This document shows, piece by piece, positions 6,385 through 12,873 of a stretch of DNA of 19,533 nt. Origin of the DNA: JBDKFK01 sp039798745 (GTDB lineage Bacteria; Patescibacteriota; Microgenomatia; UBA1406; GWC2-37-13); NCBI GenBank assembly GCA_039798745.1, contig JBDKFK010000031.1:1-19533 (forward strand), read 5' to 3'. A model generated the notes under the pieces. The model did no database searches. It saw only the letters and a list, made by a program, of their open reading frames with translations, and was not told the DNA's origin. Numbering within the stretch: the first letter of the stretch is position 1; every line of letters begins with the position of its first letter. A program made the position numbers and the translations under genes.

Positions 6385-7649
6385 AAAATCAGGATACAGA
6401 AGGTAATAGTCATTTGCAGGCAGTAAAATCTATCCAGAAGAAACTTCTGGGAAAAAAATTAACCTACGGCGAGATATATAACCTTATGGATGAAATCTCC
6501 AATAATAGACTCGGAGATATTCTTACTACGTACTTTGTGGCAGCTTCGTTCAAAGAAGGATTCACTTCTGAAGAACTCTTTCAACTCACAAAAGCAATGG
6601 TCGAAACAGGAGTTCAGCTTAATTTTGACGGTATCGTAGCCGATAAACATTCTACAGGCGGAGTAGCCGGAACACGCACTACTATGTTAGTAGTACCCAT
6701 TATCGCAGCTGCCGGATTTAAGATCCCGAAGACCTCATCACGAGCAATAACAACACCTGCAGGTACAGCCGATGTCATGGAAACGATTGCCAATGTCAAC
6801 TTTACGACAAAACAGATAGAAAAAATTGTGAACGAAGTAGGAGGATGTATTGTCTGGGGCGGTCATCTGGGCATTGCGCCGGCAGACGACATAATTATAC
6901 GGATAGAAGAACCGTTGTCTTATGAATCATTTGATAAAGTAATAGTATCTATAATGGCCAAAAAGGTAGCGGCTGCCACAACACATCTTATTCTTGACCT
7001 GCCTGTGGGAAAGACTATGAAGATCCGCCATTTTTCGGATGCAGAAAAAGTCGCGCAAAAATTTAAGGCGCTCGGCAAACATTTTGGTATGAGAGTAATT
7101 ACAGATATAAATGAAATGCTCGAACCCGCCGGACGCGGAGTTGGGCCATATCTTGAAGCGAGAGATGTGCTGATGGTACTGGAACAGAAAAAAGACAGAC
7201 CACTTCATCTTGAGGCTAAAGCGCTCAGACTCGCAGGGAAACTGCTTGATATATGTTTTGAGGATGCGAAAATCAATAAAAATGGCGAAGATGAGGCTAA
7301 ACGAATTTTGTCAGAAGGTCTCGCGTTCAAAAAATTTCGAGAAATCGTAAAAGCACAGGGTGGAAATGGTGAAATTTCATACGACAACTTTAAAACAACA
7401 GCTCACCAAAAAGAAGTATATCTTGAACAAGAAGGCAAAGTAAAAAACATAAACAACTACAATCTCAACTCAGTCGCAAAAATACTGGGTGCACCTGCCG
7501 ACAAATATGCGGGTATCTATATGCTCAAAAAACTTGATGAAAAGGTCAATAAAAAAGAGGCATCACTTATTCTCTACGCGACAGATCCTTATCTCATCAA
7601 AGAAGCGGAGCAAACATTAAAAAATTTCCCCATATATGAAATTGAATAA
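6381..7649 (+). CDS. deoA: AMP phosphorylase / thymidine phosphorylase family protein
   Basis: A nucleoside or nucleotide phosphorylase that releases a base by phosphorolysis. The 422-residue protein has the family's phosphate-binding DKHSTGGV (88-95), then KTSSRAIT (117-124) and AGTADVME (127-134). The last two are characteristic of AMP phosphorylases of the archaeal AMP pathway, while bacterial thymidine phosphorylases have a different GRGLGHTGGTLDKLE-like stretch here. MAKKVAAATTHLILD follows at 192-206. The roughly 80-residue N-terminal domain of archaeal AMP phosphorylase is missing, so the length is closer to DeoA. Start codon ATG overlaps the murJ stop; the end overlaps mltG by 14 nt. 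No RuBisCO or ribose-bisphosphate isomerase gene is in the window. The family is certain; the substrate (AMP or nucleoside) is inferred. Confidence 0.85.
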   Translation: MKNQDTEGNSHLQAVKSIQKKLLGKKLTYGEIYNLMDEISNNRLGDILTTYFVAASFKEGFTSEELFQLTKAMVETGVQLNFDGIVADKHSTGGVAGTRTTMLVVPIIAAAGFKIPKTSSRAITTPAGTADVMETIANVNFTTKQIEKIVNEVGGCIVWGGHLGIAPADDIIIRIEEPLSYESFDKVIVSIMAKKVAAATTHLILDLPVGKTMKIRHFSDAEKVAQKFKALGKHFGMRVITDINEMLEPAGRGVGPYLEARDVLMVLEQKKDRPLHLEAKALRLAGKLLDICFEDAKINKNGEDEAKRILSEGLAFKKFREIVKAQGGNGEISYDNFKTTAHQKEVYLEQEGKVKNINNYNLNSVAKILGAPADKYAGIYMLKKLDEKVNKKEASLILYATDPYLIKEAEQTLKNFPIYEIE

Positions 7650-8604
7650 ACCTCTTATTCTTTTTGTAATACTTCTTCTTTTTGCTACTGGTGGTTATTT
7701 TTTTTATAAAGAAGGCACACTACCAGTGAACAAAGAATCGAAGGCATCACAAATATTTATTATTGCTCCCGGTGAGACTCTTGACTCGATAGCAAAAAAG
7801 CTATCAAATGAAAATCTTATCCGAAATAGAGTGGTATTTTACCTGGTAGTGAAACAACAAGGATATGAAAAGAAAATCCAGGCAGGAGATTTTAGATTAT
7901 CCCCGTCCATGGACGTATATGAGATATCAAAATCTCTTACACACGGCACTCTGGATAAATGGGTAACCATAATCGAAGGACTACGTAAGGAAGAGATTGC
8001 CGAAATTGTGGCTAAGGATTTTAACATTTCTGAGGTTGATTTTGTTCAATCAGCCCCCGAAGGATTTCTCTTTCCCGATACGTATCTTATTCCCTCACAG
8101 GCTACCGCAGACACAGTTATTTCTATCCTCACTAATACATTTGAGAAGCGATATACTGAGTTTGTTGAAGAGCCGGCGCGACAACTGGGACTCACAAAAA
8201 ATCAGATTGTGACCATGGCCTCACTTGTTGAACGCGAAGCAAGAACAGAGAGTGACAGGAAGATTGTGGCAAGCATAATATTAAAAAGAATGAAAAATGA
8301 CTGGCCTCTACAGATTGACGCGACAATCCAGTACGCTATAGGATACCAATCGGATGGAAAAACATGGTGGAAAAAAGCACTCAGTGTAGATGACCTTAAG
8401 CTCAAATCTGCATATAATACCTATGAAAATACCGGTCTTCCGCCTGCACCTATATGCAATCCAAGTCTTTCATCGCTGGTTGCTGTCGCCAATGCCAGTG
8501 CTGACACACCATACTGGTATTATCTCGCCGACCCCACAGGCAAAACTCATTTCGCCAAAACCCTTCAAGAACACGACGCGAATGTAGAGAAGTATTTGAG
8601 ATAG
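7636..8604 (+). CDS. mltG: Endolytic murein transglycosylase MltG (YceG-like)
   Basis: An inner-membrane lytic transglycosylase that cuts nascent glycan strands and so sets their length. The 322 residues comprise one N-terminal membrane helix (about 7-24), a LysM-like part (FIIAPGETLDSIAKKLSNEN, 41-60), and the YceG catalytic domain with PEGFLFPDTY (141-150), ASLVEREA (195-202, holding the catalytic Glu, by analogy Glu199) and LQIDATIQYAIG (225-236). The C-terminal NTYENTGLPPAPICNP is also typical. Its start lies inside the end of the phosphorylase gene (14-nt overlap), making it the last gene of the murJ operon. A hairpin follows directly after the stop. Confidence 0.93.
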   Translation: MKLNKPLILFVILLLFATGGYFFYKEGTLPVNKESKASQIFIIAPGETLDSIAKKLSNENLIRNRVVFYLVVKQQGYEKKIQAGDFRLSPSMDVYEISKSLTHGTLDKWVTIIEGLRKEEIAEIVAKDFNISEVDFVQSAPEGFLFPDTYLIPSQATADTVISILTNTFEKRYTEFVEEPARQLGLTKNQIVTMASLVEREARTESDRKIVASIILKRMKNDWPLQIDATIQYAIGYQSDGKTWWKKALSVDDLKLKSAYNTYENTGLPPAPICNPSLSSLVAVANASADTPYWYYLADPTGKTHFAKTLQEHDANVEKYLR

Positions 8605-8605
8605 T

Positions 8606-8646
8606 CGATAGACAATAGACGATGGACGATAGACTATTGTCTATCG
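8606..8646. repeat. Inverted repeat just behind mltG
   Basis: 8606-8618 and 8634-8646 form a perfect 13-bp stem (CGATAGACAATAG / CTATTGTCTATCG) with a 15-nt loop, starting 2 nt after the mltG stop. The loop repeats the same theme (ACGATGGACGATAGAC), so the stretch is built from GATAGAC-like units. No T run follows, so it is a poor terminator but could protect the 3' end of the mRNA. Confidence 0.6.
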
Positions 8647-8699
8647 TCTAATTTAACATATCCCATATGTATTTATTGCTACAAAGCCCCAAATTGCCA

Positions 8700-8728
8700 T
8701 TGACACGTGATTGACCACCCTCTATTAT
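8700..8728 (+). promoter_or_regulatory. Strong sigma-70 type promoter in a gene-free stretch
   Basis: A perfect TTGACA (8700-8705), a 17-nt spacer and TATTAT (8723-8728). The start would be near 8735. No gene follows; a terminator comes about 26 nt later. Confidence 0.55.
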
Positions 8729-8734
8729 AAGATC

Positions 8735-8785
8735 GAATATGATCTTAACAGAAGCTATTACCCCTTAATTGCTAAGGGGTTTTTT
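8735..8785 (+). ncRNA. Candidate tiny RNA between a promoter and a terminator
   Basis: From the predicted start near 8735 to the end of the T run at 8785 gives a transcript of about 50 nt. It would hold part of a small inverted repeat (AAGATC 8729-8734 / GATCTT 8741-8746) and the terminator hairpin, with no reading frame worth naming. It may be a small RNA or a premature-termination leader. This is an inference from sequence signals only. Confidence 0.3.
8761..8785 (+). terminator. Rho-independent terminator
   Basis: CCCCTTA (8761-8767) pairs with TAAGGGG (8773-8779) around a 5-nt loop, followed by six T (8780-8785). It can end read-through from the murJ-mltG operon as well as the short transcript from the promoter at 8700, and it separates that operon from the permease gene. 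Confidence 0.8.
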
Positions 8786-8831
8786 ATGGCTTATTGTGTA
8801 CTTTAACAACACGGACTTAGAAACAAAAAGA

Positions 8832-8943
8832 ATATAGTGTGGCAGAAAGTGTAATAACCACCCCAACCCCTCCTTAGTAAAGGAGGGGCATTTACGGAGT
8901 ACCCGAAGGGGGAGGTGGTTCTGCATTGTCTGCCACACTATAT
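8832..8943. repeat. MITE-like element with 15-bp terminal inverted repeats
   Basis: The ends 8832-8846 (ATATAGTGTGGCAGA) and 8929-8943 are perfect reverse complements. Inside are two more nested arms: AACCACC (8856-8862) with GGTGGTT (8914-8920), and CCCCTCCTT (8867-8875) with AAGGAGGGG (8880-8888) around AGTA. The whole 112 bp can fold into one cruciform or long hairpin. There is no coding capacity. Its position directly left of the GC-rich permease segment suggests it marks an insertion border. Confidence 0.65.
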
Positions 8944-8953
8944 GATGGCCCCT

Positions 8954-9042
8954 GTATTGTATTGGACATACGATACGGCGGTACCTCTGTCCACCCTTAC
9001 TCACCTCTTTGTTCCACAAGAGGATTATGGACTACGTCCATA
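8954..9042 (+). promoter_or_regulatory. Structured leader upstream of the purine permease
   Basis: Three hairpins lie in line before the Shine-Dalgarno sites: GTATTGTAT (8954-8962) with ATACGATAC (8968-8976), 9 bp with one G-U pair; CCTCTT (9004-9009) with AAGAGG (9018-9023); and TATGGAC (9026-9032) with GTCCATA (9036-9042), which ends 4 nt before AAAGGAG. A leader controlling a purine permease invites comparison with purine riboswitches, but I do not find their conserved core. I could not fix the promoter. Confidence 0.35.
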
Positions 9043-9057
9043 GACGAAAGGAGTGTC

Positions 9058-9381
9058 ATGAATTACATTGACACTGACATGACCGCTGAACGTCTTTATG
9101 AACGATTAGTGGAGGTAACCAATGGCTACCATGCCGCAAGCCTTGCCAGGCGAGAGCTGGCTCTCCAGGCGATTCGAATTTGCGAAGCGGTCGACATCGC
9201 TCGCGACCGAGCTCTGGGGCGGCCTCACCACATTCCTGGTCATGGCGTATATTGTGTTCGTCAATCCGGCGATCCTTTCCACCGGTCAGCTTGCCGGCAA
9301 AGGGCCGGACTTCGCCGCCACACTCACCGTTACGTGTCTCATGGCTGGCTTGTTGTCGATCGCGATGGGATGGTTCGCTAA
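9058..9381 (+). CDS. Possible upstream ORF overlapping the permease start (doubtful)
   Basis: An ATG at 9058 has AAAGGAG in front (9047-9053, 4-nt spacing) and opens a frame beginning MNYIDTDMTAERLYERLVEV. The frame runs past the permease start in another frame to 9381 (107 codons). Only the first 21 codons lie outside the permease; the rest may be open simply because the sequence is GC-rich. If translated, it would deliver ribosomes to the permease start. I recognise no family, and it may equally be the remnant of another gene joined at the insertion. Confidence 0.2.
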   Translation: MNYIDTDMTAERLYERLVEVTNGYHAASLARRELALQAIRICEAVDIARDRALGRPHHIPGHGVYCVRQSGDPFHRSACRQRAGLRRHTHRYVSHGWLVVDRDGMVR

Positions 9382-10519
9382 CTATCCGTTTGCAATGGCA
9401 CCGGGGATGGGGTTGAACGCCGTTGTGGCGACTCAACTCATCCTGAATGGAGGGTTTACATGGCAGGAGGCAATGGGAGTAATATTTCTGGAAGGAGTGT
9501 TCATCACAGTTCTGATGTACACTGGTTTCCGGGAGGCTGTGATGCACGCTATACCGCTCGAACTCAAGCGTGCTATCGCGGTAGGGATAGGTTTATTCAT
9601 TATGTTCATCGGGTTCAACAACGCAGGGCTCGTAAGGGCCGGCGTCGGTACTCCGGTGACACTGGGTAACCTGACCACATTCCCCATCCTTCTTGCCGTC
9701 GTCGGACTCGCGCTCACGCTGTTTTTCATGGCGCGGGGATTCAAGGCAGCCCTTCTCCTCGGCATCATCATGACAACCATACTTGGTGTTGTGAGCCGGT
9801 ACATCTTCGGCTACGACATCTCCGCAACGCCGGGAGATCAGGGTTTGCTTCCCTCGACCGTGACCTGGCCCGACTTTTCCTCGATCGGTCAGGGCATCAA
9901 TATAGGCGTGTTCCTCAAACTCGGCTTTGTCGCCGGGCTCCTGACTATCTTCTCCCTTATGCTGTCGGACTTCTTCGACACGATGGGAACAGTAGTCGGC
10001 CTCGGCGAACAGGCAGGACTTGTTGATGAGCAGGGTCGATTGCCTGGCATCGACAAAGTTCTGAAGGTCGATTCGTGGGGCGCGCTTCTGGGCGGCTTTG
10101 CCGGATCATCATCCAATACAACCTACATAGAGAGCAGTGCTGGCATCCTTGCCGGAGCACGCACTGGTCTCGCGGCCATCGTCGTCGGCGTGCTGTTTCT
10201 CCTAAGCATGCTGCTCGCCCCTGTCGCAGGTCTGATAACTGCCGAAGCTACGGCTCCGGCGCTTATCCTGATCGGGTTCCTCATGTTTGCGGCTGTCCGG
10301 GATCTGGACTGGTCCGACCTCGAGGTCGGCTTCCCGGCGCTACTTACAGTGGTACTCATGCCGTTCACCTATAGCATCACCAACGGCATCGGGGCGGGTA
10401 TTCTGTCATACGTATTCATGAAAGTGGTACGTGGCAAAGGAGGTGATCTAAATCTCTGGATGTGGATCGTAGCCGCGGCCTTCCTCGTCTACTTCCTACT
10501 TCCAGCTCTCGGTTTCTAG
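9122..10519 (+). CDS. Purine permease, NCS2 family, AzgA/PbuG type
   Basis: A membrane symporter for purine bases (adenine, guanine or hypoxanthine in characterised members). The 465-residue protein shows AzgA-type signatures: GGLTTFLVMAYIVFVNP (33-49), NYPFAMAPGMGLNA (87-100), SDFFDTMGTVVG (282-293, with the membrane-embedded acidic residue typical of substrate binding) and GSSSNTTYIESSAGI (328-342). The start at 9122 has GGAGGT 5 nt upstream. Composition differs sharply from the core genes: 36 of 60 bases are G or C at 9661-9720, against 20 of 60 at 5701-5760 in murJ. With the flanking repeat and hairpins this suggests horizontal acquisition. It stands alone between mltG and convergent ftsK; import of purines would suit an organism that scavenges bases. 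The exact base transported is not known. Confidence 0.92.
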   Translation: MATMPQALPGESWLSRRFEFAKRSTSLATELWGGLTTFLVMAYIVFVNPAILSTGQLAGKGPDFAATLTVTCLMAGLLSIAMGWFANYPFAMAPGMGLNAVVATQLILNGGFTWQEAMGVIFLEGVFITVLMYTGFREAVMHAIPLELKRAIAVGIGLFIMFIGFNNAGLVRAGVGTPVTLGNLTTFPILLAVVGLALTLFFMARGFKAALLLGIIMTTILGVVSRYIFGYDISATPGDQGLLPSTVTWPDFSSIGQGINIGVFLKLGFVAGLLTIFSLMLSDFFDTMGTVVGLGEQAGLVDEQGRLPGIDKVLKVDSWGALLGGFAGSSSNTTYIESSAGILAGARTGLAAIVVGVLFLLSMLLAPVAGLITAEATAPALILIGFLMFAAVRDLDWSDLEVGFPALLTVVLMPFTYSITNGIGAGILSYVFMKVVRGKGGDLNLWMWIVAAAFLVYFLLPALGF

Positions 10520-10528
10520 TCCGCGTTT

Positions 10529-10572
10529 CCAGTCCTTGTAGACTGGCAAAGGGGGTACCGCACGGTACCCCC
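10529..10572. terminator. Two hairpins between convergent permease and ftsK genes
   Basis: CCAGTC (10529-10534) pairs with GACTGG (10541-10546), and GGGGGTACC (10551-10559) pairs perfectly with GGTACCCCC (10564-10572) around GCAC. The second stem overlaps the last base of the ftsK stop codon. Neither strand has a long T run (only TTT on the minus strand), so termination may be weak; the stem itself is strong. Confidence 0.55.
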
Positions 10573-12761
10573 TATTCCATTTCAGCACTCTCAGGAGCCA
10601 TACGTTTTAGTACGTCACGTGGCTTAGATCCTTCTGCAGGACCTACATAACCCGCTTCATGAAGCTCATCAAGAATTCGTGCCGCACGTGCATATCCTAC
10701 TTTAAGTTTGCGTTGAAGAAGTGAAGCGGAAGCTTTATCAAACTGAGCGATAAGCTCCAGAGCTGGCTTGAAAAGAGCGTCCTGTCCATCTACGCTCGTA
10801 CCTGGAATAAGTCCGCCCTTGGAACCGGCAACAACTTCCTGTGTTGTGATTTCCTCCGTGTAATGAACCTCAGGGAACTGCGATTTGAGGAAACGGACTA
10901 CTTCAAACACTTCTTTTTCCATCACAAACGCGCCCTGAATACGGCGTGGTTTCGCCTGGTCCGGAGGAAGAAATAGCATGTCTCCCTTACCCAAAAGCTT
11001 TTCCGCGCCGGGAGTATCTATAATAACCCGCGAATCAACCAGTGACGATACGTTAAAGGCTAACCGTGTCGGGATATTGGCTTTCATAAGACCGGTGATT
11101 ACATCTACCGATGGTCTCTGCGTTGCGAGTATAAGATGTATGCCGGTAGCACGCGCCATCTGTGCGATACGTGTAATAAGATCTTCAGCATCACCGGGAG
11201 CAAACATCATAAGATCTGCCAATTCATCGATAACGAATAGAATATAAGGTTCTTTCTGTACTCCCTCAAGCGCATTATAACCATCAAGATTACGCACTCC
11301 AACTTTGGCGAACTCTTTGTAGCGGCGTTCCATTTCTCCGACTGTCCACTGAAGAGCCTTCAGGATATTGTTCGGTTCAACGATAACTTCGGTCAACAAG
11401 TGGGGAATGCCGTTGTAAAGTGCCAGCTCTACTCTTTTAGGATCTACCAGAATCATTCTCAGATCTTCTGGTTTTGTTCTGAAAAGGAACGTGCTGATCC
11501 ATGCGTTTAGAATAACCGACTTACCTGACCCCGTGGTACCGGCGATAAGCACGTGAGGCATTTTCGAAATACTCGCGGCCTGCACTTCGCCTGAAACATC
11601 AAGACCCAACGGAACAAGAAGAGGATCAGGATGTTTGGTAAATACCGGCGACATAAGGATTCGTTTGAGGGTTACTATTTCTGGTTTTATATTTGGAATC
11701 TCGATACCAACAAGAGATCTTCCCGGAATCGGCGCTTCTATTCTTACCGCGCCGGTCGGCGCCGCAAGCGCGAGCGCGAGATCGTTTGCAAGAGCGGTAA
11801 TTTTGGAAAGCTTCGTGCCCATCGCGATAGAAAGGGCGTACTGAGTTACGGTTGGACCCTTATTTACTTCGGTAACACGGGCTCGAATGCCAAAACTATC
11901 CAGTGTTTTTTCAATAATATCGGCATTTCTGTTTACGTCTCCCCGTTCTGCTTCTTTCTGGGCTATATCATTGAGCAATGTAAGCGGCGGATAAATCCAT
12001 GTGGATGGAGCCCCATGATGAGTGGTGGGTTTAATATTCAGTTCGTTTGGATTGTGTATCGGCGGCTGCTTGGGCGAAGATGGAAGCATTGCCTGCACTG
12101 CTGAGATAGCCGACTGCGCTTTGCTTTTTACTTCCTGCTTTCTGTCTTCGATAAATTCTTTCTCCTCCACTACTTTTGGCTGTTTCTGGTTAAGAAGTTT
12201 GGTACCTGAGTCCTTTACAAATGAAGTGCGCGCGACATGATTTTTGAAAAAATAGGTAAATCCTTTGGCCATACTGGTTGCCATAATAACAAATACGTCT
12301 ATGGAGGTATCAAAAAACAAGACAATGCCCGAAATGAGAGCTATAAGAAGAATTATGAACGCGCCAGTACCTGTAAAATCAAGAGTGAGGTTTTCCCCAA
12401 TCCGATTACCCCATTCCCCTGCCCTGAACATACCCATAAAAGCTATAAGCATAAGCACCATTCCGAGAGTTATATTTAGTTTGACGAACTTAAGTTTCTT
12501 TGTGTTGAAAAAGTGACCTGATATAAGAAGAATAACAAAAGGAGTAAAAACAGATAACCCTCCAAATTTGGCGACGATAAACTGGTTTACCTGAAAAAGT
12601 ATACGTCCCTGAGCTTCTTCCGGTGAAAATATATTGAGGAACGACAGAATGATTATTATGCCAAAGGCAATTCCTGAAAATCCAAGCAGGTTAAATATAG
12701 TCTTACTGTTTATTTTAAACTTAAAGAAAGGGATTTTAAACTTTGCTTTTCGTCGTGGCAT
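10572..12761 (-). CDS. ftsK: DNA translocase FtsK/SpoIIIE
   Basis: A hexameric ATPase anchored at the septum that pumps chromosomal DNA during division. From the chosen start there are 729 residues. About four N-terminal membrane helices lie within the first 160 residues, followed by a linker (about 170-250), then the motor domain with Walker A GTTGSGKS (408-415) and Walker B FVIDE (509-513), and a C-terminal winged-helix gamma domain (about 665-718, SASLLQRKLKVGYARAARILDELHEAG) that in relatives reads polar KOPS-like motifs. Start choice: a longer frame begins at a TTG at 12797, but that TTG is the first half of a likely -35 box (TTGATT). I take the ATG at 12761 (MPRRKAKFK), 7 nt after the -10 box; the ATG at 12767 is the alternative. 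The gene follows the pnp terminator and converges on the permease. Confidence 0.93.
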   Translation of the reverse strand: MPRRKAKFKIPFFKFKINSKTIFNLLGFSGIAFGIIIILSFLNIFSPEEAQGRILFQVNQFIVAKFGGLSVFTPFVILLISGHFFNTKKLKFVKLNITLGMVLMLIAFMGMFRAGEWGNRIGENLTLDFTGTGAFIILLIALISGIVLFFDTSIDVFVIMATSMAKGFTYFFKNHVARTSFVKDSGTKLLNQKQPKVVEEKEFIEDRKQEVKSKAQSAISAVQAMLPSSPKQPPIHNPNELNIKPTTHHGAPSTWIYPPLTLLNDIAQKEAERGDVNRNADIIEKTLDSFGIRARVTEVNKGPTVTQYALSIAMGTKLSKITALANDLALALAAPTGAVRIEAPIPGRSLVGIEIPNIKPEIVTLKRILMSPVFTKHPDPLLVPLGLDVSGEVQAASISKMPHVLIAGTTGSGKSVILNAWISTFLFRTKPEDLRMILVDPKRVELALYNGIPHLLTEVIVEPNNILKALQWTVGEMERRYKEFAKVGVRNLDGYNALEGVQKEPYILFVIDELADLMMFAPGDAEDLITRIAQMARATGIHLILATQRPSVDVITGLMKANIPTRLAFNVSSLVDSRVIIDTPGAEKLLGKGDMLFLPPDQAKPRRIQGAFVMEKEVFEVVRFLKSQFPEVHYTEEITTQEVVAGSKGGLIPGTSVDGQDALFKPALELIAQFDKASASLLQRKLKVGYARAARILDELHEAGYVGPAEGSKPRDVLKRMAPESAEME

Positions 12762-12768
12762 AACCATT

Positions 12769-12797
12769 ATTCTATAGTGTTGGAAGAGTGAAATCAA
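12769..12797 (-). promoter_or_regulatory. ftsK promoter
   Basis: On the minus strand TTGATT (12797-12792), a 17-nt spacer and TAGAAT (12774-12769). The -10 box ends 7 nt before the ATG at 12761, implying a leaderless ftsK mRNA. An overlapping TATAGA (12776-12771) is an alternative -10 box. Confidence 0.5.
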
Positions 12798-12808
12798 TAG
12801 AGTGCATC

Positions 12809-12858
12809 AAAAAAGGCCTTGAGCTATCTTTGGATAAAATAGCCTCAAGACCTTTTTT
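12809..12858 (-). terminator. Rho-independent terminator after pnp
   Basis: On the minus strand an imperfect stem of about 19 bp (12858-12839 with 12827-12809; one mismatch, one bulge) joins AAAAAAGGTCTTGAGGCTAT-like and ATAGCTCAAGGCCTTTTTT-like arms and ends in six T. It separates the rpsO-pnp unit from ftsK. Because the A and T runs mirror each other, it can act in both directions. Confidence 0.85.
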
Positions 12859-12873
12859 ATCAAACTGTGCGAG

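Noticed and set aside
8944..9060. Purine riboswitch in front of the purine permease
   Set aside because: The conserved junction segments of the purine aptamer were not found; only unrelated hairpins are visible.
9056..9547. Minus-strand frame of 163 codons opposite the permease start
   Set aside because: It is antisense to the well-supported NCS2 gene, its translation is low-complexity (His, Arg, Pro, Cys-rich) and it has no ribosome site; GC-rich genes often keep the opposite frame open.
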